From UBA7985 sp049612785 (lineage in GTDB: Bacteria > Pseudomonadota > Alphaproteobacteria > UBA7985), in NCBI GenBank assembly GCA_049612785.1, contig JBMZBW010000025.1:1-27541 (forward strand): a stretch of DNA of 27,541 nucleotides, read 5' to 3'. Both the position numbers and the translations under genes were made by a program. Numbering within the stretch: the stretch's first letter is position 1; every line of letters begins with the position of its first letter. Positions 7,673 through 15,842 of this stretch are shown here, piece after piece. The notes beneath the pieces were generated by a model. That model searched no databases, was not told the DNA's origin, and worked only from the letters and a program-made list of their open reading frames with translations.

Positions 7673-9023
7673 AGAGTTCCAGCATCTCTGGGTTCAAAAC
7701 TTGCGCCAGAGGCGTGTTCAACAACACTTCGCCAACCGACCGTCGCCCTCCACAGGCTATGAGTTTGGTCAGAACGTCTTCCTCGGTCATTGGCTGCTGG
7801 TCCCCGCCGGGCGTTACGGTGGTTTCGTGCTCAATCCAGCGACCAGAACTAAGCTTTACCATGACCCGTTCTGGCGTTACCGCAAGCAATTGATCCGGCG
7901 GCACAAAAGGAAGGGGGTAAAGGTCCAACTCCACAAGCGAGCATAACCGTTTCCGCTCCGGGCTGAGAAACCGGGGTTCTGTGAAATCGTCAGGCACCAC
8001 CTGCCCGGTCAGCAAACCGACAACGGTGCAATAGCTCGCAGAAAAGCGGGCTTCGTTGGAGGTTGAGGGTACAAGAAATCCACTCACGCGATGAAAAGGC
8101 TCCGGCATACGAATAATGATCCGCTCGATTGCCTCTCCGGGCTGGATCTTGGGAGCCAAATTCTGCGCGCAGGCGATCACGCGATGGGAGTATGAGCAGG
8201 AAGGCCAGAACTTGCGGACAACAGGAAATTCTGAGGTTGCCTCCCCTTCCCGCATGGCATCGGTTACCGCCTCAAATCCAATTGACAGGGCTGTTCCGTA
8301 CATGTCCATGAGACCTTGTGGAGCGTCCCATATATTAATGTTTCCTGTTGCTCCCGCTTTAGCCAACATTGCGGCCCGCAATCCTGCTTCCGCGGCCAAA
8401 CCCGCGTGAAGTGCCTTGGCGTCAAATCCGAACTGAGACTTCATGCCCGCGGACGAACTGGTCGCCAAGGTCATGGCATGCGCCGCTTGCTGGGGATTGA
8501 GGCCAAGAGCCCGGCTACAGGCTGCTGCGACGCCGATAGGCCCCAATGTCGCGGTTGCGTGCCAGCCTTTCTCATAGTGTCCGTAACCCAGCGCCATTCC
8601 GACACGGACTATGGCCTCATAGCCCACCACCCAAGCGTCACAGACTTCGCCAATCGAAAGCTGAAATCGCTGGGAAAGTGCCAATAGCGCGCTGAAAATC
8701 GGGGCGCTGACATGGGTCGAGCCCGGAATTTCGTAGTCGTCAAAATCCAAAGCATGAGCGCGCGCACCATTGACAAGCGCGGCACCGTAAAGCGACCGCG
8801 TACTGCCGCCACCAATGGGTTTTACGGTCCCGTCGTCACCTGAATCTTCCAGAGCCTGAACCGCAACAGCCGACTGGCGAACGCTCGCGCCGACGATCAT
8901 GCAAGCGTAGGTGTCGACCAAACTGATTCGCGCCGTCCACGATGCCGTTGGCGCTTGGGTCAGAATTGGCTGGCACGCCCAGTTCGTAAATTTCTGCGGA
9001 AAAGTCTGAACTGAAGCGGCCAT
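7671..9023 (-). CDS. MmgE/PrpD family protein (2-methylcitrate dehydratase-like)
   Basis: A 450-residue cytoplasmic protein with the usual length for the MmgE/PrpD family. Typical blocks are visible: the early VDTYACMIVGA region, ALVNGARAHALDFDD near residue 90, GYEAIVRVGMALG, and HATATLGPIGVAAACSRALGL. The family includes 2-methylcitrate dehydratase, cis-aconitate decarboxylase and iminodisuccinate epimerase, so the reaction could be a dehydration, decarboxylation or epimerisation of a di- or tricarboxylate. No methylcitrate synthase or methylisocitrate lyase gene is nearby, so a true PrpD role is doubtful. The gene begins 14 bases after the MaoC-like gene ends and is the last of the minus-strand series. 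It converges on the transport operon. Confidence 0.88.
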   Translation of the reverse strand: MAASVQTFPQKFTNWACQPILTQAPTASWTARISLVDTYACMIVGASVRQSAVAVQALEDSGDDGTVKPIGGGSTRSLYGAALVNGARAHALDFDDYEIPGSTHVSAPIFSALLALSQRFQLSIGEVCDAWVVGYEAIVRVGMALGYGHYEKGWHATATLGPIGVAAACSRALGLNPQQAAHAMTLATSSSAGMKSQFGFDAKALHAGLAAEAGLRAAMLAKAGATGNINIWDAPQGLMDMYGTALSIGFEAVTDAMREGEATSEFPVVRKFWPSCSYSHRVIACAQNLAPKIQPGEAIERIIIRMPEPFHRVSGFLVPSTSNEARFSASYCTVVGLLTGQVVPDDFTEPRFLSPERKRLCSLVELDLYPLPFVPPDQLLAVTPERVMVKLSSGRWIEHETTVTPGGDQQPMTEEDVLTKLIACGGRRSVGEVLLNTPLAQVLNPEMLEL

Positions 9024-9037
9024 GAGACTGTTCTTTC

Positions 9038-9871
9038 CTAAAACACAGCCTGCGCGGTCATGGCCAAAGCTCCATCACCCCGACGCGCCCATAATTCGAT
9101 CTCTGTTCCGCCCTGCCGACCTTCCAAATGAAAGGCCCCCAAGCCAGACAAGGGCGCTGTTCCCCGGAATGAAAACGCCTTGGCCGCCAACCCGGTTTTT
9201 TGCTGCGCCAGGTTCACCAGCAGAGTGGCGGTCAGCGGACCATGGAACACCAAGCCCTCATAGCCCTCCACGTCTCGGGCGTAGGTGCTGTCATAGTGAA
9301 TGCGATGCCCGTTGAAAGTCAGCGCCGAGTAGCGAAACAACATGACTTCTGAGGGTTGCACCAACTCCGAGAACTCCGCGCCCTCTGGCGCCATGGTTGG
9401 CTGGACTTGCGGCGCGTCCGGGCTTGGGTCTTCACGATAAACGATGTCGTGTTCTTCCTGCATGCACAGGTGGCCGCGCTGGGAAATTTCGTGCGCGACC
9501 GTGACGAAACACAGCGGACCCGAACGACCGTTTTTCTCAGTGATGCTCTTGATGGTGGAGATCTTGGTCGCGGCCTGTCCGATGATCAACGGCTGATGAA
9601 ACACGAAACGCCCCCCCGCCCACATGCGCCGAGGCAAGCTTACAGGCGGCAAGAATTCGCCCTTTGCCGGGTGTCCATCACGGCCAAGAACGCCAAGGCG
9701 TTTGGCCTCAAGAAAAAACAACCAGTGCCATAACGGGGGTAAGGCGTCGCCTTCTTCGAGGCTTTGTTCAAGGTCCAGCGTCGCTTGCATGAAGCGGCAC
9801 GGCTGGGCGTGCAAAACGTCATCGCGCTGTTCGCTGCGCCCGATCCAATCATCCAATCCAGCCAAATTCAC
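9038..9871 (-). CDS. MaoC-like dehydratase (mesaconyl-C4-CoA hydratase / hydroxyacyl-thioester dehydratase type 2-like)
   Basis: A 277-residue double hot-dog protein. The N-terminal half is a FAS1-type dehydratase domain and the C-terminal half carries the hydratase motif YSALTFNGHRIHYD at residues 181-194. That motif contains the catalytic Asn/His/Asp arrangement seen in HTD2 and mesaconyl-CoA hydratases. A second conserved block, GLVFHGPLTATLL, is at 206-218. It would hydrate or dehydrate an acyl-CoA thioester. The start is GTG (complement of 9869-9871), preceded by a GGGAG ribosome-binding site. It is paired with the MmgE/PrpD gene. No thioester-forming enzyme (CoA ligase or transferase) is encoded nearby, so the substrate is unknown. 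Confidence 0.85.
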   Translation of the reverse strand: MNLAGLDDWIGRSEQRDDVLHAQPCRFMQATLDLEQSLEEGDALPPLWHWLFFLEAKRLGVLGRDGHPAKGEFLPPVSLPRRMWAGGRFVFHQPLIIGQAATKISTIKSITEKNGRSGPLCFVTVAHEISQRGHLCMQEEHDIVYREDPSPDAPQVQPTMAPEGAEFSELVQPSEVMLFRYSALTFNGHRIHYDSTYARDVEGYEGLVFHGPLTATLLVNLAQQKTGLAAKAFSFRGTAPLSGLGAFHLEGRQGGTEIELWARRGDGALAMTAQAVF

Positions 9872-9912
9872 CTGCTCCCAATATCGCCAGAGGCCGGGAG
9901 GTTAAGTGTTGT

Positions 9913-9959
9913 CTTGCGTCGCCGCAAGCTGCCGCATCGTCTGCGACAGCCATGTCGCA
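9913..9959 (-). other. Two short hairpins between the PhyH-like and MaoC-like genes
   Basis: The 135-base gap between 9872 and 10006 has two perfect 6-bp hairpins: 9913-9918 with 9923-9928 (4-base loop) and 9942-9947 with 9954-9959 (6-base loop). Read on the minus strand they follow the dioxygenase gene, but neither is followed by a U-run. They may act as mRNA processing or stabilising structures rather than terminators. Confidence 0.35.
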
Positions 9960-10006
9960 AAAGTTTTAGTGCAGTGGACCTTGAGACCGGTTTTTATGGT
10001 TGGAAA

Positions 10007-11095
10007 TCAATCCCGTGCGCCGGTCAGCCGTTCCTGATCGGTAGCAGGAGCCAACCCGCCAATAGGGGGATTTGTATCGAGATTGAGTGGAAAAGCATAA
10101 CCTTCTGCGGTCGATGCGATCACGGCTCGGCGCTCAATATCAGAAAGACTCACCGCCGCCAAAGCAGGCTCAACGGCGGCCAGCATCGCGCGGCGATCGA
10201 CCGTTTCCATCGTCCGACCAAAGGCCGATGACACCTGAAACAGGTTCACCAACCGCTCAACATCCGGCGTGCGGTTCTCGCCCGCAGCATGGAAGGTTGC
10301 CGGGTTGAACCACAGCAAGTCCCCTTTCTTCAACGGAACCTGAACAAACCGCTCCTCAAAGACATCACGGAACGCCTGCTCGTGATAGGCAAGATAGCCC
10401 AAGGCGTACTTTTGGCTGTGAGGCAGCAATTTCGTAGGTCCGGCTTCGACCGGAATATCGACATGCGCGATGGCCCCTTGCAGGGTCAAAGCAGCGGTCA
10501 ATAAATGGGCGTGAAGCGGGAACTGCGCCGACTGGTCCTGCGCCATAAAGCCAAGATGATAGTCCCGGTGCGCCGTTTGCGGTTTTCCGCCGGGGTGAAC
10601 CAGATTGACCTGAGCCGTCATCTGATAGCGCGGCCCCAACCAGGCTTCGGACGCAGCCGCGATCCAGGGGTTTGCATAATAGCGGATGAAGCTTTCTGGT
10701 GCGGCGAGCGCGTGTTTTTCCAGACTGTTCCAAAGCCGGTCGTTCAATCCAGCAGCGGCAAAGTGATCTCCGCCACCGCCAGACGCGCCCGCTTTTTCCT
10801 GAGCAATCAGGTCGAACAGCACGGCTGAGGACTCATCAATAACCGAACCATCCGGCGTTGCGCCGGCAATGGCAAAACAGCCTGCGCCGTTCATCAACAC
10901 TTCGGCCCATTCGTCGAGCATTTCAGCCCGCTCTGGCCCGTCTTCGAGCCGTCCTGCCAAGGCCGTTGCATCGTAAATCGGAACGCCGTTTTCTATCGAG
11001 CTTGCCAAAGCGGGCTTGTGCGCTGGTGTGTCGATCAGCGCCTTGAACGCGTCGAGGTCAAGGGAAGCTGCAGACAGTCGTTTCGTGTTCATCAT
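10007..11095 (-). CDS. Phytanoyl-CoA dioxygenase-like Fe(II)/2-oxoglutarate oxygenase
   Basis: A 362-residue cytoplasmic protein of the PhyH superfamily. The iron-binding facial triad is visible: His176 and Asp178 in TAHRDYHLGF, and His269 in NPATFHAAGENRT. Arg275 or Arg281 downstream can hold 2-oxoglutarate. An upstream GDLLWF block completes the jelly-roll strand pattern. Members hydroxylate or oxidatively demethylate small substrates; the N-terminal 120 residues give no clue to the substrate. The start ATG at 11095 overlaps the stop of the dehydratase gene by four bases, and a second ATG at 11092 is equally possible. The two products are therefore likely made together. The role is inferred from context only and is unresolved. 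Confidence 0.8.
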   Translation of the reverse strand: MMNTKRLSAASLDLDAFKALIDTPAHKPALASSIENGVPIYDATALAGRLEDGPERAEMLDEWAEVLMNGAGCFAIAGATPDGSVIDESSAVLFDLIAQEKAGASGGGGDHFAAAGLNDRLWNSLEKHALAAPESFIRYYANPWIAAASEAWLGPRYQMTAQVNLVHPGGKPQTAHRDYHLGFMAQDQSAQFPLHAHLLTAALTLQGAIAHVDIPVEAGPTKLLPHSQKYALGYLAYHEQAFRDVFEERFVQVPLKKGDLLWFNPATFHAAGENRTPDVERLVNLFQVSSAFGRTMETVDRRAMLAAVEPALAAVSLSDIERRAVIASTAEGYAFPLNLDTNPPIGGLAPATDQERLTGARD

Positions 11096-12828
11096 AGCGT
11101 TGCATCCGGCATAGGGGAGTTCTGGCCAAACTCAGAGCTGGCGAAATCGAGATCACAGCCTTTGTCAGCCTGTTCAATGTGTTGAGCGACCATCCAGCCA
11201 AAACCACGCTCGAACCGAGGTGGCGGCGGCACCCAGGCCGCCTTTCGGGTGGCCAGATCCTCATCGCTCACATGCAGGTGGATTGACCGCTCCGCCACGT
11301 CCAGCGAGATCAGGTCACCCGTTTCAACCAGCGCCAGCGGCCCCCCGATGAAGGCTTCCGGCGCACAGTGCAGGACACAAGCGCCGTATGACGTGCCGCT
11401 CATCCGCGCATCTGACAGGCGCACCATGTCGCGCACGCCCTGTTTCACCAGCTTGATCGGCAGGGGCAGCATGCCCCACTCCGGCATCCCCGGTCCACCG
11501 ATGGGCCCGGCATTGCGGAGGATCAGAACCGTATCTTCGGTGACATCGAGCTCAGGGTCTTCGCAGGCTTTCTTGATGTCGGGATAGGAGTCAAAAACCA
11601 GCGCTGGGCCCGTGTGTTTGTGGAATTTGGGATTGGCCGCAGCAGGCTTCATGACAGCACCGCCGGGCGCAATATTGCCTTTGAGCACGACCAGCGAGCC
11701 TTCGGCACTGACCGGATTACCGCGGCGGCGAATGACATCGTCGTTGTGGATTTTCGCCCCTTCGAGCCCCTCGCCCAGCGTCTTTCCGCTGACCGTGATG
11801 CAATCCAAATCCAGAAGATCGCGAACCTCACTCAGCAAAGCCCGCAACCCGCCAGCATAGAAGAAATCTTCCATCAGATAGGTTTCACCGCTGGGCCGGA
11901 TATTCGCCAGAACGGGTGCTTTGGCTGAAAGCGCGTCGAACTCATCCAGCGTTACGGGCGCACCAGCGCGACGGGACAAGGCGAGCAGGTGGATAATCGC
12001 GTTCGTTGATCCCCCCATCGCCATGGAGCCGATGACCGCGTTTTCAAAGGCTTTGCGGGTTTGAATATCGGTGGGTTTGAGGTCTTCCCAAACCATATCA
12101 ACAATCCGTCGTCCCGTCGCCGCAGCCATCCGCTTGTGACCACTGTCAGCCGCCAGAATGGAAGATGCACCGGTCAGGCACATACCAAGGGTGTCGACCA
12201 TTGCCGTCATGGTACTGGCCGTTCCCATGGTCATGCAGTGCCCATAGGACCGCGCGATCCCGGCTTCGACGTCTCGCCAATCGTCTTCAGAGATATTGCC
12301 CGCGCGCTTTTCGTCCCAGTACTTCCACGTGTCCGAACCCGAGCCCAAGGGCTGACCGGCATAGTTTCCGCGCAACATGGGGCCGGCGGGGAAATAGATG
12401 GCGGGAACATTGGCGGACGTCGCCCCCATCAGCAGGCCCGGTGTGGTCTTGTCACACCCGCCCATCAGCACAACGCCATCAATGGGATAGGTCCGGATCA
12501 GCTCTTCGGTCTCCATCGCCAGAAAGTTGCGATAGAGCAGCGCCGAGGGCTTCATGAATGGTTCAGAAAGCGACATGGCGGGCAGTTCCAACGGGAAGCC
12601 ACCGGCCTGATAGATGCCTTTCTTGATCTGCTGGACGCGCTCTGGGAAGTGCGCATGGCACTGGTTGATGTCCGACCAGGTATTGATGAGACCGATGACC
12701 GGTTTGCCTTCCCAGTCCTCGAAACCGTATCCGATCTGCAGCGCCCGGCTGCGATGGCCAAAGGCGCGCAGGCCGGGGTCTGCCAACCATTGTGCTGAAC
12801 GCAGCTGATCATAACTTTTTCTGCTCAA
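11092..12828 (-). CDS. IlvD/Edd family dehydratase, L-arabinonate dehydratase-like
   Basis: A 578-residue cytoplasmic Fe-S dehydratase. Cys57 (SDINQCHAH), Cys125 (GGCDKTTPG) and Cys198 (YGHCMTMGT) have the spacing described for the sugar-acid dehydratases that carry a 2Fe-2S cluster, such as L-arabinonate dehydratase of Rhizobium leguminosarum. The C-terminal SDARMSGTSYG block carries the catalytic serine. True IlvD proteins differ in these blocks, so a C5/C6 aldonate is a likelier substrate than dihydroxy-isovalerate. The start is TTG (complement of 12826-12828), with a purine-rich AGGGGGG site upstream and no useful nearby in-frame ATG. It lies 41 bases after iolB and is coupled to the PhyH-like gene. 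No 2-keto-3-deoxy sugar acid aldolase or dehydratase is present. Confidence 0.85.
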   Translation of the reverse strand: MSRKSYDQLRSAQWLADPGLRAFGHRSRALQIGYGFEDWEGKPVIGLINTWSDINQCHAHFPERVQQIKKGIYQAGGFPLELPAMSLSEPFMKPSALLYRNFLAMETEELIRTYPIDGVVLMGGCDKTTPGLLMGATSANVPAIYFPAGPMLRGNYAGQPLGSGSDTWKYWDEKRAGNISEDDWRDVEAGIARSYGHCMTMGTASTMTAMVDTLGMCLTGASSILAADSGHKRMAAATGRRIVDMVWEDLKPTDIQTRKAFENAVIGSMAMGGSTNAIIHLLALSRRAGAPVTLDEFDALSAKAPVLANIRPSGETYLMEDFFYAGGLRALLSEVRDLLDLDCITVSGKTLGEGLEGAKIHNDDVIRRRGNPVSAEGSLVVLKGNIAPGGAVMKPAAANPKFHKHTGPALVFDSYPDIKKACEDPELDVTEDTVLILRNAGPIGGPGMPEWGMLPLPIKLVKQGVRDMVRLSDARMSGTSYGACVLHCAPEAFIGGPLALVETGDLISLDVAERSIHLHVSDEDLATRKAAWVPPPPRFERGFGWMVAQHIEQADKGCDLDFASSEFGQNSPMPDATL

Positions 12829-12869
12829 GACAGTGTTCCCCCCTGTGCCTTTTCACAGATCATACTGAA

Positions 12870-13736
12870 TTAGTCGGTGGGTTTTTGCCCACCATCACGA
12901 ATGAAGATGTGGTCCGAACGCGGGTCGTTGGTGAAACGCCATTTGCGCATCGGCCCCGCCATGACGTTCAGATAGTACATGTCGAAACCATAAGGGACAC
13001 CGCAGGGGTGATAGCCTTCGGGCACAAGCACCAGATCCCGATTGTGTAGCGCCATGTTCTCATTCAGGCTGAGATCATCGTTATAAACCCGCTGATACCC
13101 CCACGCGAGATCACCGGGGTTCAGTCGGTGGTAGTAGGTCTCTTCGAGGTAGGTTTCCGCCGGAAAAGCGTCTGTGTCGTGCTTGTGACTTGGATAGCTG
13201 GACCAGTTCCCGCTCGGCGTCCACACCTCGGTCACCAGCAGGCTGTCCGCCCAGTCCCGTTCTTCCATCATGATGGCGTTGACGTAGCGGGTGTTGGCGC
13301 CTTTGCCGCGAGCCTCCAGCGGGGCGTCATCGGGTTTGATGAGCCGGATGTCCCGCGGGCCGCCCTTCCACGGTGCCTTACACACTGCAACTTCGAGCGA
13401 ACCTTCAGCGGTAATTTCCCAGCCGTGATCCCCACCGGGAACATAAGCCGCGTAGCACTTTTCACGGGTAAAGATATCGGTTCGATTGCCAACAGTGCCG
13501 TAGTCTTCACCGTCAATACGCAGCCGGCCCTTCCCCTCGATGATCACCAGCATGTGCTCATCATCGCCTGTGGCTGAGAGCGCGGTGTCACCATCGGTGA
13601 GGCGGTGCAGATCAAAGCCAACATAGGCCCAGTTGGGGCAGCGATCCCCCAGACCTGTGCGATCAATCTTGTGAACCTGACCTAAATCGCCCTCTGGCCG
13701 CATGAGTAGCGGACTTTTTACCCCTTGCTGGCTCAT
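12870..13736 (-). CDS. iolB: 5-deoxy-glucuronate isomerase (IolB)
   Basis: A 288-residue cytoplasmic cupin-fold enzyme of the KduI/IolB family. It converts 5-deoxy-D-glucuronate, the ring-opening product of inositol catabolism, to 5-dehydro-2-deoxy-D-gluconate. The family hallmark WTPSGNWSSYPSHKHD, with the metal-binding HKHD, is at about residues 172-187. A downstream glutamate (YLEETYYHR, about 199) and GYHPCGVPYG (241-250) complete the usual metal and substrate site. The length is close to the family norm. Its ATG overlaps the stop of the upstream ATPase gene by four bases, so it is coupled to the sugar importer. A second, divergent member of the same family starts at 27056. Confidence 0.94.
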   Translation of the reverse strand: MSQQGVKSPLLMRPEGDLGQVHKIDRTGLGDRCPNWAYVGFDLHRLTDGDTALSATGDDEHMLVIIEGKGRLRIDGEDYGTVGNRTDIFTREKCYAAYVPGGDHGWEITAEGSLEVAVCKAPWKGGPRDIRLIKPDDAPLEARGKGANTRYVNAIMMEERDWADSLLVTEVWTPSGNWSSYPSHKHDTDAFPAETYLEETYYHRLNPGDLAWGYQRVYNDDLSLNENMALHNRDLVLVPEGYHPCGVPYGFDMYYLNVMAGPMRKWRFTNDPRSDHIFIRDGGQKPTD

Positions 13737-14506
13737 ACCTCTGCAAACTCCCGCTCCAAATCAGCGAGTTCAGCACCCCCGGCCATCAGAGCGCGGACAT
13801 TGTCCATATCGATGGACTCACGGTCACCGCTCGCAATGATCTTACCTCGGTTCAAAAACGCAAATCGGTCGCCAACCAGCTTGGCATGCAAGTCATTGTG
13901 CGTGATGAAAACGATAGCCAAATCGCCACGGTCCCGCACCCGCTTGATGGTCCGCAGAACTTCCAGCTGCTGCTTCTGTCCAAGCGCGGAAGTCGGCTCA
14001 TCAAGGATCAGGATTTTAGCGCCGAAGTAGATGGCGCGGGCGATGGCGAGGGTCTGACGCTGACCACCGGACATGGTCCCGATGGGCTGGCTTGGATCAG
14101 CAACATCGATCCCGATTTTCGCCATTTCTTCACGGGTGATGCGGTCCATTTCCTTGAAATCCAGCACCCCGGCAAAATTACTCAGTTCACGCCCCAGAAA
14201 GAAGTTGCGCGACACGCTCATCAGGGGCTGCAAGGCCAGATCCTGATAAACCGTACCGATCCCGACCGCAGCAGCGCCGCGCGGGGAGCTGAAATTGACG
14301 ACCTGGCCATCAATCAGGATCTCCCCCTCATCCCGGCGATAAACGCCGCTGAGGGTCTTGATCAGCGTGGATTTACCCGCGCCGTTATCCCCCAGAAGCG
14401 CTGTCACTTCGCCCTTGTACACCTCAAAAGACACGTCCTTGAGCGCGATGATGTTCCCGAAGAACTTGCTGAGGTTTCGGATTTCAATGGTTGGTTGCTT
14501 GTCCAT
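13733..14506 (-). CDS. Sugar ABC transporter ATP-binding protein (single domain, probable inositol importer)
   Basis: A 257-residue ATPase. Walker A is GDNGAGKST at 39-47, the Q-loop glutamine is at 88, the signature MSGGQRQ is at 145-151, Walker B is ILILDEP at 165-171 and the H-loop histidine is at 203 (ITHND). It has only one nucleotide-binding domain, like FrcA of the fructose importer. RbsA and the Caulobacter inositol ATPase IatA have two. It would form a homodimer with the permease encoded at 14512-15666. The start lies 5 bases after the permease stop, and its own stop overlaps iolB. The position next to iolB and opposite iolD supports inositol or a related cyclitol as substrate. That assignment is inference. 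Confidence 0.92.
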   Translation of the reverse strand: MDKQPTIEIRNLSKFFGNIIALKDVSFEVYKGEVTALLGDNGAGKSTLIKTLSGVYRRDEGEILIDGQVVNFSSPRGAAAVGIGTVYQDLALQPLMSVSRNFFLGRELSNFAGVLDFKEMDRITREEMAKIGIDVADPSQPIGTMSGGQRQTLAIARAIYFGAKILILDEPTSALGQKQQLEVLRTIKRVRDRGDLAIVFITHNDLHAKLVGDRFAFLNRGKIIASGDRESIDMDNVRALMAGGAELADLEREFAEV

Positions 14507-14511
14507 CGTCG

Positions 14512-15666
14512 CTATCCCTTCACCACTCGGTTTCGAAGCAACTGGTTCAGCATAGCCGCACCCAGCAACATCAGACCAAGGATCACCCGGAACAGGTTGT
14601 TATCAATGAAGGGTACAAAGTTGATCCCTCGACTGACAATCGCGAAAATGAAAGCGCCGAATACGGCCCCGACAACAGATCCATAGCCCCCGGTGAGCGC
14701 GCACCCGCCGATCACGGCTGCGGCGATGGCGTGCAGTTCGCGGAAGTCACCGGCCAGAGGTTCGGAAACGCCGGACTGCAGCGTGAAGATGACGCCGAGG
14801 AAACCAGCAGAGAAAGCGGACCACATGAACAGGCCGACCTTCACCCGCGCGACAGGAACCCCGACCGCGCGCGCGGCGACAGGATCACCACCAGACGCGA
14901 AAATCCAGTTGCCGATGCGGGTAAAGTTCAAGATGAAAACCGCCAGCAGAGCGATGATGATGAAGTAGTAAAATTCCGCATTGAAGAACAGGCGGAAGGG
15001 CTCGATGAACGGCAAATCGATATAGCCGGTCCACCCGAAAAAGCCGTCTTTGAAGGCGAATATGTCGTCTATTTTTGTGGGATCGGGCATCTTTATGATC
15101 TCCCCATCCTTGAGCACGTTCCGCTCCTCCAGCATCGGTTTGATATCCAGACGCGAGGTGTCGTGATTGCGGAAAGCGAGGTAGTTGGCAAAACCGCGGT
15201 TGGCGAACCAGAAACCGAGCGTCACGATAAAGCTCGGTAATCCGGTTGAGACCACAAGGGATCCGGTTATGAACCCCACAAACATCATAAAGGCGAAGGT
15301 CGCAAAGATGCAGGCCCACAGCGGCATCGGGTCCGGTGCCATCATCAGCATGGCAAAGGTGTGCCCACCCAGCGCGACGTTTGCGCCAATACTGAGATCG
15401 AATTCTCCAGCAATCATCAGCATGGCAGCCGCAATCGCGAGAATACCAACGTAAGCGGCCAGTTCTACCCAGGACTGAACCCCGACTGAACGCACCCACA
15501 TGTCCCCAAACGTGTTCTTTTCCCCAAGGCCCACGTTGATGGGGCCGGTCATCAGCATGAAAGCGAAAACCACAGCCGCAAGGCCGAAAATGGAGCCAAG
15601 CTCAGGCCGTCTCAGCGCTGACTCAAGTAGGGTCGTTTTCCGGATACGCTCATCCACAGCGGCCAT
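14512..15666 (-). CDS. Sugar ABC transporter permease (ribose/fructose/inositol type)
   Basis: A 384-residue inner-membrane protein of the BPD_transp_2 family with about eight to ten hydrophobic segments. Family blocks include the loop AGEFDLSIGANVALGG near residue 90 and GGCALTGGYGSVVGAVFGA near 320. It is longer than typical ribose-type permeases of about 320-350 residues. Residues 165-225 form a polar stretch (HDTSRLDIK through IDDIFAFKDGFF) predicted to be a large extracytoplasmic loop. The ATG at 15666 has an excellent AGGAGG ribosome-binding site. It is the second gene after the binding protein and is separated from it by strong hairpins. Inositol uptake is inferred from context. Confidence 0.9.
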   Translation of the reverse strand: MAAVDERIRKTTLLESALRRPELGSIFGLAAVVFAFMLMTGPINVGLGEKNTFGDMWVRSVGVQSWVELAAYVGILAIAAAMLMIAGEFDLSIGANVALGGHTFAMLMMAPDPMPLWACIFATFAFMMFVGFITGSLVVSTGLPSFIVTLGFWFANRGFANYLAFRNHDTSRLDIKPMLEERNVLKDGEIIKMPDPTKIDDIFAFKDGFFGWTGYIDLPFIEPFRLFFNAEFYYFIIIALLAVFILNFTRIGNWIFASGGDPVAARAVGVPVARVKVGLFMWSAFSAGFLGVIFTLQSGVSEPLAGDFRELHAIAAAVIGGCALTGGYGSVVGAVFGAFIFAIVSRGINFVPFIDNNLFRVILGLMLLGAAMLNQLLRNRVVKG

Positions 15667-15699
15667 GTTCAGAACCTCCTGCCAATCGAATCTGATCTG

Positions 15700-15715
15700 A
15701 TAGTGATGTCACTAT
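15700..15715. repeat. Perfect 7-2-7 inverted repeat before the permease gene
   Basis: ATAGTGA-TG-TCACTAT is a perfect inverted repeat 34 bases upstream of the permease start, in the gap between the binding-protein and permease genes. It could bind a dimeric regulator at an internal promoter. A folding role is less likely because the loop would be only two bases unless the inner pairs open. It does not resemble the 16-bp palindrome at the iol promoters. Confidence 0.4.
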
Positions 15716-15748
15716 AAATTTGTTTTGAATGCACTGCCATGACGCAAC

Positions 15749-15832
15749 AGAGGCGCGCACAGATATCGCGCGCGCCTCTATCGAAATCAGCCAGTGGTAA
15801 AGCCCAGACCCCTGTTCCGAGGCATGGGCTTT
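15749..15832 (-). other. Two strong intercistronic hairpins after the binding-protein gene
   Basis: Read on the minus strand after the binding-protein stop, an 8-bp stem pairs 15825-15832 with 15799-15806. It is followed by a 10-bp GC-rich stem pairing 15770-15779 with 15749-15758. No U-run follows the second stem, so full termination is unlikely. Hairpins between a periplasmic binding protein gene and its permease commonly protect the upstream mRNA or attenuate transcription. The expected effect is more binding protein than membrane protein. Confidence 0.6.
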
Positions 15833-15842
15833 GTCACGCCAA

